Shown piece by piece: positions 22,317 to 34,486 of a stretch of DNA of 64,000 nucleotides. Position 1 is the stretch's first letter. The number at the start of each line of letters is the position of its first letter. The DNA lies in the NCBI GenBank assembly GCA_907163375.1, contig CAJQUW010011257.1, positions 141,001 through 205,000 of the forward strand, written 5' to 3'. The notes under the pieces are model-generated. The model ran no database searches. It had not been told where the DNA came from and worked only from the letters and a program-made list of their open reading frames with translations. A program made the position numbers and the translations under genes. Source of the stretch: Prostheceraeus crozeri. Lineage: Eukaryota; Platyhelminthes; Polycladida; Euryleptidae.

Positions 22317-23090
22317 CTAAAAACCCGAAGCAGTCTTATCGTCACGATTGATACGAGTAATTCGCCCTCTATGAATAATGATATCTTCATCGTTTTCTCG
22401 CATGATTTTCAATTGATCTCTGAGCTTCTTCTGACACATTTGCTCATACCTTGTGTAGTCCGGTTGATGTATACTCCCCTGAAAAGAGGGGATTTCCGCA
22501 ATTGTTTGGCAAGGGAGAGGATTTTAAACTTTGCAGATTTATCTTTACAAACTATTTTTGTCAATCTTGTTTTCTCATTGGATGGACGGCCAATGCGGGA
22601 AACAGAAGAAATGAGATCAGGTTGAATTTCAAGAAACTGCACAATTTTGCGGATTTGACTTTCATCATGATTCTTTCTATTGATTAAAAGCCCTTTAGAC
22701 AACTCTTCTAAACCACTTACAACTAGATTGTTTTCTCTTATCCTCTTTTCTTCAATTTCATTCAAAATGAAATTCAATTTTTTTTTGCTCTTCATGAGGT
22801 AAAGAACTGTTATTACAATATTCAATCCGATTCATATCGTCATGTTGTAAAGAATTAATTTGATCTTTTAAAGAGGATATTTCAGAGGCCATATCATCCA
22901 TTATTTTCTGAAGAGGGATTATTAGGTCGATAAACTTTGATTCAATGACGGATGTGATCTTATCAGTGTCAACCATAGACTTGGATTGCTGTGCTCTCAT
23001 CTGTATAACAGCCAAAACCAAGTCTTGCTTGTTGTAAGAGCCTTTCCGTTCTAAAAGCTCTCGATCGGATAATGACGAAAGATCTGTCAT
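22317..23090 (-). pseudogene. Non-LTR ORF1 (RNA-binding protein)
   Basis: The frame starts MTDLSSLSDRELLERKG at 23090, contains a coiled-coil-like segment (SVIESKFIDLIIPLQK, then EISSLKDQINSLQ), and shifts frame at a T9 run near 22778. The next frame (22825-22409) has RENNLVVSGLEE and SRIGRPSNEKTRLTKIVC, typical of the RRM-like domain of CR1/Jockey ORF1 proteins. A last shift near 22420 leads to a C-terminus with ENDEDIIIHRGRITRI and a stop at 22317. ORF1 and ORF2 are about 35 bp apart. ORF1 proteins bind element RNA as a chaperone. Confidence 0.78.
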
Positions 23091-23610
23091 AATTGAGTAA
23101 TGGAATACGCAACAGTCAAAGAATGTGACAACGTTGTAGCGTTGCTAGGCAATGATGTGACGTCAAGAGAAAAATCAATAATTCAATGAAATTCGGACGA
23201 GAGGGTTTTCTGAACAACTGCAGAAAATCAGCTGATTACAGAGACAGATCAGATACCAACAATGCCAGGGGTCTAAATATAGATCCACAGAAGAGAATGG
23301 TCACTGCACTGCAAATACACAATGGACAAGCGACGGACACTGGGGAAATCCAATTCCGAGAGATAGAACGATAAAAGATCGCGAAGTGAATAATGATCAA
23401 TGCCAAACCAGCACAATACGAAAAAACCCAATCACTCAAAAACCAGTGAACTGACAGAACTCAGACTAAAACCAAACTCCACAGGACAGCCAGACCAACC
23501 AGACGGTAACAAATTCCAGGCTGAACAACACACCAAAGGCCTCAAATGGAACCAGACGCAGGAGGCAGACGAAGACACGACCGCACGCCACAATGCCTAA
23601 CTATGACATA
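23091..23610 (-). promoter_or_regulatory. Probable 5' UTR / internal promoter region of the non-LTR element
   Basis: This stretch upstream of ORF1 has a different base composition from the flanks (plus strand rich in A, C and G) and no open frame linked to the element. Full-length non-LTR elements carry an internal promoter in the 5' UTR. The assignment is by position only. Confidence 0.35.
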
Positions 23611-25520
23611 CAAATAACACAAGGACATAATTTATCGACATACAAATGATTTAAGAAATTGATTGATTATTGGTTTGAGAATTAATGTCACCTCACGAAA
23701 TTCACTTACTTACTTTTGTCATTTATTGGATTCGATATCGCATTATTTGGATGCTACTGCTGAGAACTTGAGAATTACTCCATTTTCCGAAAACATGAAG
23801 TATAATATCGAATCTAAAGACAAGCAAAAACATATCTATTATCTAATATTATATAAAACATGACAAAAATTCTATACTATTGAAATGTGACCCAATTTGT
23901 TTCACATAGATAACAAGCTCCGACTTGTTGTCAATTGTTATGCTGATTATTCTCTTAGACAGATTTCTGAAAACTTTTGAGAGTCACATTGCGTCATACA
24001 TTTGCACTTCCTTGAAGATAGACTACTAGACATCCGAAATAAATTTCAGTGAATCATAGAAACATAATTTATGATCATATGAAAAGGTGGCAATCGTGTG
24101 TAATGAATGATGATGTGTAGTATGAGTAAAGTTATGAATGAATTGCGCTGGCATGACTTTTGGAATTAGAACTAACGAATGCTAATGCCAAAAGAGAAAT
24201 TAAAATTTCATTATATGTGCCGAAAGTGCAGCACACCTCACATTAAGTGCATTCTCTTCCCATGAAATATGATCCCAAATACCAATAAAAACGCACAGCA
24301 GTTGATACTATGATCACTGTGACAACACGAAAATTTCATTTAAAAATGGTTTAACTTTTTCTGCAATTATTTTTGAAACGGTCTGTAGACTTCCATCATT
24401 AGCTTTTGTAATCGAAAGTTAGATCATATGTTTTAAGAAACCACTATAGTGAGAGATTCTAAATAAAACAAAAAAACATGCTATTTTTTAAATAAAAAAT
24501 GTTTTAAAACAACCAATGATTTCTTAACCTCAGTTTTAACTCATTCGATCATGCGTCCTATTCTGCATTTTACGTCTAATTCTGTACTACTTGTCAGTAG
24601 CATCCAAACTTCACCTTGTTAGTTATTATCATCACAGAATGTTGTCGAGTTTCAAAAATGGTAAGGACTTGCCATATCAGAATATCAACGCTCCAGCCTC
24701 CAGCATAGTCTGAGTATGTACAAACTGCGCCCAAACTCCACGTGCGGAATAATTGTACTATACTATCAACTCAGTCTTTCAGAAGTGTAAGCCATTATTC
24801 GGCTACTATTTCTGAAATATCGGTAAACTAAGTTAAATAAATCTTGTGTAGCTCACTTACATCGGCTAGTTTCCACTCGCGTTGCTAATGATAAAATTCG
24901 AAAATGAGACTTGAAAAGTTTATCGCTTACAACAATAATATGAAGAAGGGACCTGCGAAGTTTCGAAAAATTCGAATCGGTTCGCTTCAGCTGGCTAAAA
25001 ATTGCTTCAATTAGGTCCACTTTGCCACTTTTATTGTCTCCTCTCGTTCATTAGTACTGGAACTTGACATTGTCGTGTTGGATTCTCACTGAGAGCAGTT
25101 GAAGACATCAGATGATAACCAGATTTAGTCGAAGCAGTCATAATGCGTACTATGTTGTTCAGATCGGGACTGGGGGCATGACCGATTTTTTGACCGAATC
25201 CTACCTCGGGTACACTGATGATTTGAAGCAGAATTGTAAATGTCCCACACCATATTAGCAGACTCGTAGATTGATTTTACGAAAGCTCTTTCTTCAGGAA
25301 GTTTTACGCCCACTGCACGTGGTTTTCTTAAACAATGAATGATACTCCATCTACTAAAATATGAACTCTTAATAAAAGTAGATCTTGATGTAGTGCACTA
25401 AATCTAGTTGCCTAAATCTTTGACATACAGATGCTTCAGTGTAAGGGGAACATCTTATCCACTGAGTCAGAGTCAGGCAGATCCCGCAGTCTTGGTTCAG
25501 ATGCCTTGTGGCTTCAGCTG
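23611..25520. other. No gene recognised
   Basis: AT-rich DNA. A minus-strand segment near 25210-25305 reads LPEERAFVKSIYESANMVWD and is followed by a GAG|GTAGGA donor-like site, but the upstream acceptor is poor. I do not call it. Confidence 0.4.
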
Positions 25521-25524
25521 AGGC

Positions 25525-25955
25525 TTTTGAAAAATTTTAGTCCGACAGACAGAACGAGTTTCTGAAGGGAACGAGGCCGAATGTGAGACTTTCACAGAAT
25601 GATGTACACCCTTTGCCTACTGCGAATCTGCACGTCTGCCGAGTTCTACTAGGTTCCTCTTGTTTTCAGGTAGAATCAAAGAGAAACACATGTAAATCCA
25701 ATGTGACGCAGATTCCATTTTTAGGTTTAAATTTGTATTATCTATATTTTCTTTGATTAAATGAAAAGCACCTAGACTTACCTAGAGTCATGATTTTTGC
25801 CATGGCATACATGCTTCAGGTCATTTCCCATCATGTCGATGTGACAATATAATGTTTCTAATCGGTGATGCATGCGAGAATATGGCTGAATGTGGATAAA
25901 ATTGCACAAAATGTCTGTCTTGGCGACAGTATGATACTTGCCAAAATTGAATGTG
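25525..25955 (+). repeat. Dispersed repeat of unknown class, copy B
   Basis: The only uninterrupted copy of the family in the window. It shares with copy A the CAGAACGAGTTTCTG block (near 25550), the AGACTTTCACAGAATGATGT region and the 3' block ending AGTATGATACTTGCC. It lies tail-to-tail with copy C. Confidence 0.6.
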
Positions 25956-26189
25956 TTTCTTCATAGATAAATATTCACGAACAGGATACGAAATGTCTTG
26001 AAAACATCCCATATCAAAAATATGACTCTAGAGTCCATACTTTTCAAACAACCAAAAACTTCAATCTGCCTCCCACTGGATTTGTATGTGTTTTTCTTTG
26101 ATCGTGTCCGACAAGAACGAGGAGCCAGGCAGATCTCAACAGACGTGCAGATTCGTAACTGGCGTAGGATGTACACCCAGAGCTGGAAA

Positions 26190-26315
26190 AATTCCACAGA
26201 AATTTTTTAATTCAATTCCAATTCCAGAGCAGAAATTTCAATTCCAATTCCAGTCGAAACAGTTCAATTCAATTCCAATTCCAATTCCATAATGAGATTC
26301 AATTCCGATAATTGC
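26190..26315 (+). repeat. Left subterminal AATTCC repeats of the hAT
   Basis: Repeated CAATTCCAATTCC units follow the left terminus. Subterminal short repeats in hATs are usually transposase-binding sites; that role here is inferred. Confidence 0.65.
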
Positions 26316-28742
26316 ATGGCGCGTATATGTTAATGTATCTAAAGTTTCCTCGCTTCAATCTAACCCATGTGCCCGTATCCTATCCTCGCTATTCCTGTGT
26401 GCCGTTCCCTGCGTCGTTCCTATGTACGTTCTCATGTTCATAGTTCATATTTCTTGTGTACATGTACATGTATATATGTAGCCGGTCAGCCTACGCCATT
26501 TTCGTTTCGTAAACGAGATATTCAACATCTTGTGAAAAAGAGAAAAGAAAATTAACGGTCAGCAAAGAATCAAACGCTGAGAGAGAGAGCATAGAAATTA
26601 ACGGTACCATAGAAAGTCCTAGAATGGAAATTGCATGAAAATTATGGCACACGCCGGGGGAACTAAGTTGGGACAAAACGCAAATTGTGCGTGCTGGTTT
26701 CCATGTTTTCTCATTTGTATTTATATTTATCAAGCCAAATTGTGATCTGGATTGCTGCCCCTTGTCCAAAGATCATACACAAAAGCAATAGTGAATGTAC
26801 AAAATACTGCGGCGACAGGATGACAAAGAAAGAAATCCTTTAAAACGTTCTGTGCGTTCATCATTTTGAAATATCGCTCCTATAATCTATCAAGACTGTT
26901 ATCAGTCACATATGCAACTTGCAATGTCGATTTACAGAACATACATTGCTCCAGCTTGAAATCAGAGGTCAAGAAATCTCAGAGTATTCATTTTACTTGA
27001 AAGGGCTCCCCTGTTCACTATATTTGAACAATTTTCAAAATCTTTACATGCTTTCGAATATCAGCTTCCAAAATATCATCACACTATATCACATGTGTCA
27101 TTTAATGATTAATTGAAAAGTTCCAGCGACTACTCACTTATCTGAGAAATTATTGTCGGTGAAGAAGCTTTCAATGTGTTTATTTGACAAAAGCGCTAGG
27201 TTTCTTAACCGTATGAAGGAGAAATCATCCTATAATTTGAATTTTTTCTATTGAATTCTTGAGATATTCTTGCAAACAGTGCACCGCCCACTTTCAATTA
27301 TGACTTTGTGGACCAATTTTTAATTCGAATTTTGAAAAATAGTTGTTAATGATTGCTGCAAATCGACACAATATACCAATCCAGGGAATAGTAGGCTATA
27401 CCACATGAAACAATGCCACCATCTCACTTAATATTATCTTTATAAAAATCCTGCATTAATTTGCTGCCAACAACTTCCACAACAAACTTGGCAAATAGTT
27501 TGACTATGATACAATGTTTTAGATCGAATCTGATCTACAAACCATAGATTTTTCCATGTGCCATCATTGTACATAGGCAAGATATCAAACTTCTATTCTA
27601 GTGTACTATTATCTACTTCTATGAGAGAGAGAGATAGATAGAGATGCGAATAAATCTATTAATAAACTGACAGAAGAAGTTCAATGCGCGAATAACGTGA
27701 TTGTTGATGAAAGAAAAAACGACGATAAAAATGATATCATGAAAGCTGATTAATGGTCCATGTTAAAAAAGGAGATTAAAAATTCCGTGATAAGAACGAA
27801 ATGTGGTCGGGTCGAAAGGTAACGAGCAGAGATTAAAGGAAACTTTCAATTTTCAAAAGAAAGTGGATTTATCGTCAAGTGTCAAAATTTGCATAAATTA
27901 GAGACGATGAGAAATTGAAGCAACAACACATACGACATCTTCAGTAGCTGTTAGAAGAACTCCGTGCTCTCGCGGTGTAACTTGACTACAGAAGTAACAA
28001 CTACAACTGCCTACCAGCGAACAACAACACAGTAGCGTATGCGGCAACACCTACATCAGCGAGCGCAATTGAAGATTGACAGTAAGAGTGACACTGATTT
28101 TCATGACATTTATGATATTATTTTGGTATAAGTGAGTCCGATCGAATTGAAGTGAATTCAACATCAAGAAGTGGACTGCAAGTTTAAAGTTTTTCTTTTA
28201 TCGTTGAGTATCGTATTTGTATAATTATAGTCTTGAAAATTAATATTGTCAATTGTTGTGATTGGAAGTTGAATAAAATTTCATGTCATTGCCATTTTAA
28301 TTGAATCATTAATTATTAGAATAATTTGTTGTGATTTGAACTGACAGGCTGCCCTTTAATGCAGGGTTAATTTTCCTCTTTCCAAACCGATTTTTTTCGT
28401 GTGTACAACAATTAAGTTAATCTCCAATTTTTGTGCTTATCCAATCAATAACTAAATTCAACAATCGTTTTACTTTGATTAATTATCTTACATGATAAAT
28501 AACTAAATAACAGATTGAACAAAGATGATTATCTTTTCATTGTTTGCTTAATTGCTGAATTAACATTGTCCGGGGGCTGTAGGCCCATCAAAGTCACAAT
28601 TAGCACCCTTTATTCAACAATAGAATAAAACTAGCTCTGTCGATCTATCTCTCTCTTATCTCTGCGTGCAGTTAACACAACGGCCGAATACTGTGATTTC
28701 AATTTTTGTACAAATAGATTTATCACAGGTCTATCGAAAAAG
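26316..28742. other. hAT interior without recognised gene
   Basis: No transposase or captured gene is evident. A GAGAGAGATAGATAGAGATG stretch near 27622 has an inverted counterpart near 28640-28665. Confidence 0.45.
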
Positions 28743-28868
28743 TGGAATTGAGGTTTATCAAGGTCAATTCCAATTCCAATTCCAGTAGATTTAAATATCG
28801 TCAATTCCAATTCCAATTCCGACGAAAAATGGAATTAATTCCGGGTCGGAATTAATTCCAATTCCGAC
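28743..28868 (+). repeat. Right subterminal AATTCC/GGAATT repeats of the hAT
   Basis: CAATTCCAATTCC units occur in the same orientation as at the left end, plus inverted GGAATTAATTCC units near the terminus. Confidence 0.65.
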
Positions 28869-29010
28869 TTTTCCAACTCTGTGTACACCATTCTGTGAAA
28901 GGCTCATTTTCGGTCTCGATTCCCTGCAGAAACACGCTCTGGCTGCCGGACTGGAATATTTCAACACTCTTGGAATAATGAACCCGAGTCATTTTCCATC
29001 AATAAGCCCT

Positions 29011-29510
29011 GACTAGTTCAAGCTTTCACAATATATAGTCATACATCATAGTGCTCGAAGTTCTTAGACCCTTGCTTGCATGCCCTTTTGAGACTTTGAA
29101 TGACGAATGAAAGATGTCGACATAAACAATTTAATGTGTTTTGAATTCGGCCTGAATAGCGGACATAGAGGACAGCGATAACATGGGTTCTATTACTGCT
29201 AAAATGATGATAAAATGACTAGGCAGGCGATATAATAAGTTTCCGCCATTATTGGCAAAAATTCTATTATTGCTTTATGAAATTTAAGACAAGAATGATA
29301 GAGTTTTCTGATTTTAGCTCATGAAATTTTGTGGACTTGTTTTCCTGGGCTGAGGATTTAATAAGTATATAGGAACGATCCATGAGGGTTAAATTTTCGG
29401 TCCCGTGTGAGATTCGAAGAACTTTTTTCCGCAGCCCTGTGGTTACAGCTTACAAAACCTGCCTACTTTTGCAAGACAAGGATAATGGGAAGTCTCATAT
29501 CAAATTAACT
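29011..29510. other. No gene recognised
   Basis: AT-rich flank between repeat copy C and the next retroposon tail. Confidence 0.4.
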
Positions 29511-29750
29511 TTATTATTATTATTATACACATATTTGTTTACGGCGCGCAAAACCCGAAGGTATCAAGGCGCCGGTGTACAGCTCAAACCGCGGAACAAA
29601 ACAAGAACGTCTTTAATTTGCGACGAAATTGGAAGAGGCCAATTTTAAAGTCTCGGATGTTCATAGGAAGACTATTCCAGAGTCTAGGACCCGCGGCCGA
29701 GAAAGCACGGTAGCCCATGCGGGTGCGGGTTCTGGATAAGAAACAGGAAG
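29511..29750 (-). mobile_element. Retroposon 3' end with (ATA)n-type tail
   Basis: On the minus strand a segment with higher GC (GGGTTTTGCGCGCCGTAAAC) runs into (ATA)n at 29511-29525. A GCGC-containing 3' end followed by an ATA tail is common in CR1/L2-type elements and in SINEs that use them. No coding part is attached. Confidence 0.45.
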
Positions 29751-29756
29751 ATAAGG

Positions 29757-30065
29757 AAGATACAAAAGTGAAAATACATGTATAAAATAGCTACTTCTTG
29801 CAAGAGAGTAGCTAATATCATAAAACACAAAAGATAAGTAAAGAGAAAGTAAAAAAGAGTCAACATAAGCAATTCCAAGAGTCACTCAGTACACTGTTAT
29901 AGACAAGATCTGGACAAGAAGGATGAATTCGCAGAACAAAGTGAAGCACATACTGAGTGACTATTTTTTTTACTTTCTCTTCACTTATCTTTTGTGTTTC
30001 ATGATAATAGTTACTCTCTTGCAACAAGTAGCTATTTTATGCATGCATTTTCACTTTTGTATCTT
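29757..30065. repeat. Foldback / hairpin element
   Basis: Arms at 29757-29892 and 29951-30065 are inverted copies (AGATACAAAAGTGAAAA at the outer end, AGTCACTCAGTA at the inner end). The left arm has an extra 22 bp. The 58-bp centre has no feature. It is probably a MITE-like element. Confidence 0.75.
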
Positions 30066-30229
30066 GTGTCTTACACTGCAGTAGAGTGAATGCTATGTGA
30101 ATTGTGATCTCTGGCTGGTTCTACAGTCAGTTCTCTGATGATGGCTGGCAGTGCTGGTCGAAAGATCTCGGCAATTTGAAAAGAAGTGACGTTTTTGTCT
30201 TAAGGCTAACATCAGCCATACTGGGGTTT

Positions 30230-30470
30230 TCACCAATTGCGAACAATTATGTCATACCCAGGTCCACTATCTACTGCGATATTGTCTATCTGCTGCCTAC
30301 ACCCAAGCCAGATTGCAAGTGTCTTGTTTGAGTTAAGTCGAAGTCGGTTGCAGCTCAACCAGGAATTGACGTCATCAATACACCGAGACATCTTCATGGT
30401 CGCGGTTAAGCAATCGGAAACTGGAACATCTACGTATATTCTATCTTGCTCATAATCTACAATCAACATG
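30230..30470 (-). pseudogene. Non-LTR reverse transcriptase relic
   Basis: A short frame reads IYVDVPVSDCLTATMKMSRC, then DDVNSWLSCNRLRLNSNKT and IWLGCRQQ. This is the palm-to-thumb stretch just after the active site in CR1/L2-type RTs; the active-site Asp pair itself has decayed (the site reads YEQDRIYVDV). Both sides are lost. Confidence 0.7.
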
Positions 30471-33400
30471 TCATTCGAAATAATTCATATGCAGTAGTTA
30501 TAAACGTAGTCACGCATTTGCAATAATCACAGTAAAATAGAAATTCTTTTATTTGACTGCATATTTCTTGATGAGTGCCAAGGTATCAATGCATTTTTCA
30601 GCAACCACGTAAAATACCTGTTTATTAGGTCCTATTTGGTAGGCTCAGTTTCTTTTTGGCTAACGGTAGTTGGCTAAGCAAATCGTACACACAAAAAATA
30701 AATTCAAGCAAGCCTGATGTGCATGTTTTCTACGATTCGATTTGAGATTCGATTCGACTCTTAATTTGCCGATTTCCAGGTCCATGATATGAAGTGAACA
30801 CCATATAAGCAAAATAACTCCCGCGCAGTACTTCCACCCAAGGTCTTGTCTTCGCTCCATAATGGATTCCTCTTTCTGCAGCAGTCAGCATGAAGAGTTA
30901 AGTAATTAAATTATGAATTTGACGCTTTTCATAATTTCGAAGCATTCTCAAGCTTTAATTGTGCGAATATATGCATGTTCCAGAAATGCCGGTATGCATG
31001 ACTATAGATTGGAATGAAAATGTAGTAGATGAGATAAGTAAAAACTACACTGAAGTCCACAGGTTTCCATATATGATTCATTTTAAGTACGATATGATAG
31101 CCTGTTTTCTTCACAGCTTCATAATGGACCTTGCAATTATATGCTGAATGCTCGTCAATTCGACTCTGTTTTCCTAAGATTTCAAATGTCAAAATAACGC
31201 TGACTCGCCTCAATCAAGGAGTTGAAATCACTATAGGCCTACTTTCTCGACGAAACTTTCTCCAACAGAAGCATTCATCATTCAACATTCATTCATTGGT
31301 GGACGCTGATGCAACAAGTACAACGTCATCAACTACATACGTGTAATGTATGAACCTCTCTAGCATTCATTGAAGGCAAAATAAAGAAATTGCACATTTT
31401 ATTCTATCTCTCTCAATCAATTAATTATTTATAGATCTATCAATATGCGAATTATATCTACAATAAATGAATCCAAGAATTGATTAAATAAGTGCGTGCG
31501 CTACAACTGCCAAACCTTCTCCACACACATCTCTAGCGTGTGTGTGGTTGTTTGATGAAGACATTGCGGTTTTAGTGCGCGCAGTGAAATTCACGCTCTG
31601 GACTGTTAATTGAGACTGTTATCACTGCTATCTGCCTCTAAGAAATTGATGGGAGCTATCAAATGCAAGTGAAAAGTAGTGGGTGATGACAATTTTTGTT
31701 TTATGAATATTGGTAGCTAAATTTTAGTATGCGCGGAAGGCCTTCGACACACGGAGACTACGCCACACTGGTGCCTACGTATATCGCATCTGGATAAATG
31801 GAATCTGCATCATATTCACATTAACTCTTTTTTCATTGGCTATAAAAAGGATGCTCATTTGACTATCCAAAATTTCAAATTTTAGTGAGTTTAACTTTAA
31901 TTACATTTTGATTTTAATTACATGTACATTTTGATTTTTGATTCAAACTTTGGAACTTTAAATTTTCTCGGTACCGCAGCTAAATAGAAAGCACGTAGTC
32001 AATGGAAATAATCGCGGAAATCTCAATTGTGTAAAAGGGCATGTGAAGCATGATGTCCTTGATTCCAACGCTTTACAATAGTTCATGCACAACTACACAT
32101 GCTCAGACATTATCTGCATCTCTAGAATTAGAAAAGTATTTTTATATTCATTTCGTCTTTGAGAAAATCAGCGATAAATAATTGTTTTAATGCAATCTGT
32201 AATGCGAGATCGCTATGTGACGTGCAATTAGTGACAAAGCTATCTGATAGTTTGGAAATCACAAGTGCATAAGGACATTGCGAAATTCAGAGGTATTTGC
32301 TATTTCATTTTTATTTTTATTTTTTATTTTTGAGATATTTTTCTTTTTCTGAAGGAATTTCATTGACATTGAATACGTCATAAATGTGCATGTTCCATGA
32401 GTTCCTCGAGTTCGAATTTTTTGAAATTGCGGAATACGATAGATGGGACTGAAGCACATAAATTAAGTTGACTTTTATATAGCAGAGATGACATTTATTC
32501 AGAAAATTCAGTATACCGATGCATAGGCCGACGTGTTTGATACATAATTCATAACTTAGTTTTGAATAGTTGTTTAAAATATTCGGCATTGAGTACTCGG
32601 TTAAATTCGGTTAATGATAAACTGGGTTGACAATTTAATGATTGCGCAACGCGCTTTCTCGGACTATCAGACAATTATGTACTATACTTACATGTATATG
32701 CCTAGCTCAATGCCCATGAGCATGTCTAATAGGTCCTCAATATGCAGAAGAATCTGAACCCGAAACGTTGAAGAAAAAAATCTGCCTTTTCTTTTTCACT
32801 TACATTTGCGGATTGTTTTGAAGAGTGAATTGAAAAAACATTTTATTTTTTCTTGAATTCACCAATTAAGTTATTAAAAAAATTATCAGTAGACATTCCC
32901 TGGTTTGTAAAATATCCTATTGTCATCTTGATGCTCATGTATTTACAGAAATGCATTGTCATGACCACTGTGATGAGAGCTGCAAACAATAGGCAAAGTA
33001 TAGCAGAAAAAAATCAATGGGAGTACATTTATCAACAAATCCGTCTATAAATCAAAGCATAAATCAAAATATTGCCGAAAATTAACAATCAAAATTTCGT
33101 CTACGGATATTGGCGATAATTATTCATGAGATAAGCCGGACAAACTTTCATTGTGTCAGAACTAATTAGTTTAAAGTTATTGTTGAGAATGATGTTGATT
33201 TGAAGATTTCCGACGCTATATTCACTTGGGTCTGTCTCACGTGATAGACATTGGAATGGTGAGAAGGAGTTGATTTCAACTATTGTATTATGCTGCTTCA
33301 GGCATTTTTGAGATCAGGATGGTGGAGGAATCATCTTATATTGGCCCTTTTCGGGTTGGCAAATCGATGTGACCTTGGCAACTCAAAAAAGTTGTGACAC

Positions 33401-33518
33401 ACAAAATTTTGAGCACATGAACTTTCTCTCAAGGTCTCTTTGAGTTCTAGTCGGTCAGAGTTCTATTGTTTTGGAAAAAACTGCAATTCTGACTTTCAAG
33501 TTCCAAAACAAATTTAAG
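30471..33518. other. No supported gene
   Basis: AT-rich DNA. A minus-strand frame at 30660-30860 starts MERRQDLGWKYCAGVILLIW and looks like a signal peptide, but there is no supporting downstream exon or clear donor. T-rich runs occur near 32290-32340. Confidence 0.4.
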
Positions 33519-34486
33519 AAAATACGATCGCGTGGGATGTGCGACATATAGTCCCCCCAAAATTTGTTGATAAAGCTAAAAGTCTAAACTCTGATGCTTT
33601 AATGCGTGGTTATTCATAAAGACAGTTTGAAATATCGCAAAGCACATGCTAACTTAACAGTGAATATAATGTTGAAATCTGAAATGCTTCCCCATTCTGC
33701 AACTCCTATCTGTAGTGTGTCATTAGTTTCCTACAGATCAATGAAAGCTTGATTCAAGACACGTTAATAATTCATGGAATCATTTTCAGTAAGTAGTTTT
33801 CTAATCAAATTCCTTTCCTTTTACAGTCAGACATACGATATCCTTTTTGAAATAAGATAGGGCATAGTTTGAAATATCTCAAAGCACATAAAATATCGCA
33901 AGTTCTGCTAGCCAGAATAAGCTTTCACTTGTATGCATAATCCTGAGGAATGGTGATACGTACATCTGAATCACCAGCCTGAGGATAATATTACTGATTG
34001 AAGACATACTGTTTCCCTTTTGTTAACCATTATTGTTCTTCTTAATGACCGGTAATGACTGTAGCTAGTGGAACTATGGCATATCTCATTTCATTAGGTT
34101 ATTGTGTAACTAACCCAATAAGGGAAGGAACTTGATTATAACTACAACCTGAAAATGCTTCCATAAATTATCAACGTGCCATGATTCAAGCTTTCATTGA
34201 TCAGTAGAAAACTAATGACATTATAAACATTATAATTTATAATGATATAGTAATATAACAATAATATAAAAATATGAAATTTATGACGTCATAGAGATAG
34301 GAGTTGAAAAATATGAAAGCATCTTAGATATCAACATTGAAATATTTGCTATTAGCATGCTTCGCGATGTTTCAAACTGTCTTTATGAATAATCATACAT
34401 TAAAGCAAAAGAGTTTTTAGATTTTTTGTTTTATCAAACAAATTTGGGTGAAGCTATGTGCCACATCTCACGCGACAGTATTTTTT
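33519..34486. repeat. Foldback element with ~270-340-bp arms
   Basis: 33519-33789 and 34149-34486 are diverged inverted copies. The outer ends share AATAC(N)2TCGCGTG; the inner ends share ATCAATGAAAGCTTGA and CATTTTCAG. The right arm has an extra AT-rich insertion. The centre (33790-34148) has no gene. Greater divergence than in the 3939 foldback implies an older insertion. Confidence 0.7.

Larger units (their letters stand above)
19534..23610 (-). mobile_element. Nearly full-length non-LTR retrotransposon (CR1/Jockey group), decayed
   Basis: Minus-strand order: a possible 5' UTR (about 23600-23091), ORF1 (23090-22317), ORF2 with endonuclease and RT (22281-19682), a 3' UTR and a (TTA)n-type tail (19534-19563). 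All standard parts are present in the expected order. Several single-base frameshifts inactivate both ORFs. The tail joins the 3' UTR with the text AATAAGCGTATAT, which also occurs at the 3' end of another element near 42304, suggesting the same family. The 5' limit is approximate because I could not identify the target duplication. Confidence 0.82.
26178..28881 (+). mobile_element. hAT-type DNA transposon, 2704 bp, non-autonomous
   Basis: The element starts CAGAGCTGGAAAAATTCC and ends with the complement of CAGAGTTGGAAAAGTC. These are imperfect TIRs of the CAGNGNTGG form typical of hAT elements. It is flanked by perfect 8-bp duplications, TGTACACC at 26170-26177 and 28882-28889, and the interrupted repeat joins seamlessly without them. 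No transposase exons were recognised inside; the longest frames are under 95 codons and unremarkable. It is therefore probably mobilised in trans. Subterminal AATTCC repeats lie at both ends. Confidence 0.88.
25956..29010 (-). repeat. Dispersed repeat, copy C, inverted and split by hAT
   Basis: The reverse complement of 25960-26177 and 28882-28970 gives one continuous copy of the family (CAGCCAGAGCGTGTTTCTG, then CTTTCACAGAATGGTGTAC, then GAATCTGCACGTCTG). The break coincides exactly with the hAT target duplication, so the hAT jumped into an existing copy. Confidence 0.65.

Noticed and set aside
19315..24530. TTTTAAAA/AAAACA-rich words at 19320-19400 and 24460-24530 as inverted ends of one element around the non-LTR insertion
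   Set aside because: Low-complexity A/T words align easily; no target duplication or precise ends support it.
25205..25306. Minus-strand exon-like segment (LPEERAFVKSIYESA) with a GT donor-like end
   Set aside because: The upstream acceptor lacks a pyrimidine tract, the peptide is not recognised, and no partner exon was found.
30136..30165. Hammerhead-ribozyme-like CTGATGA ... CGAAA
   Set aside because: The intervening bases do not form the required stem II and no flanking stems are evident.
30660..30860. Signal-peptide-like frame on the minus strand
   Set aside because: Single short frame, no convincing splice donor and no following exon; hydrophobic runs are common by chance.
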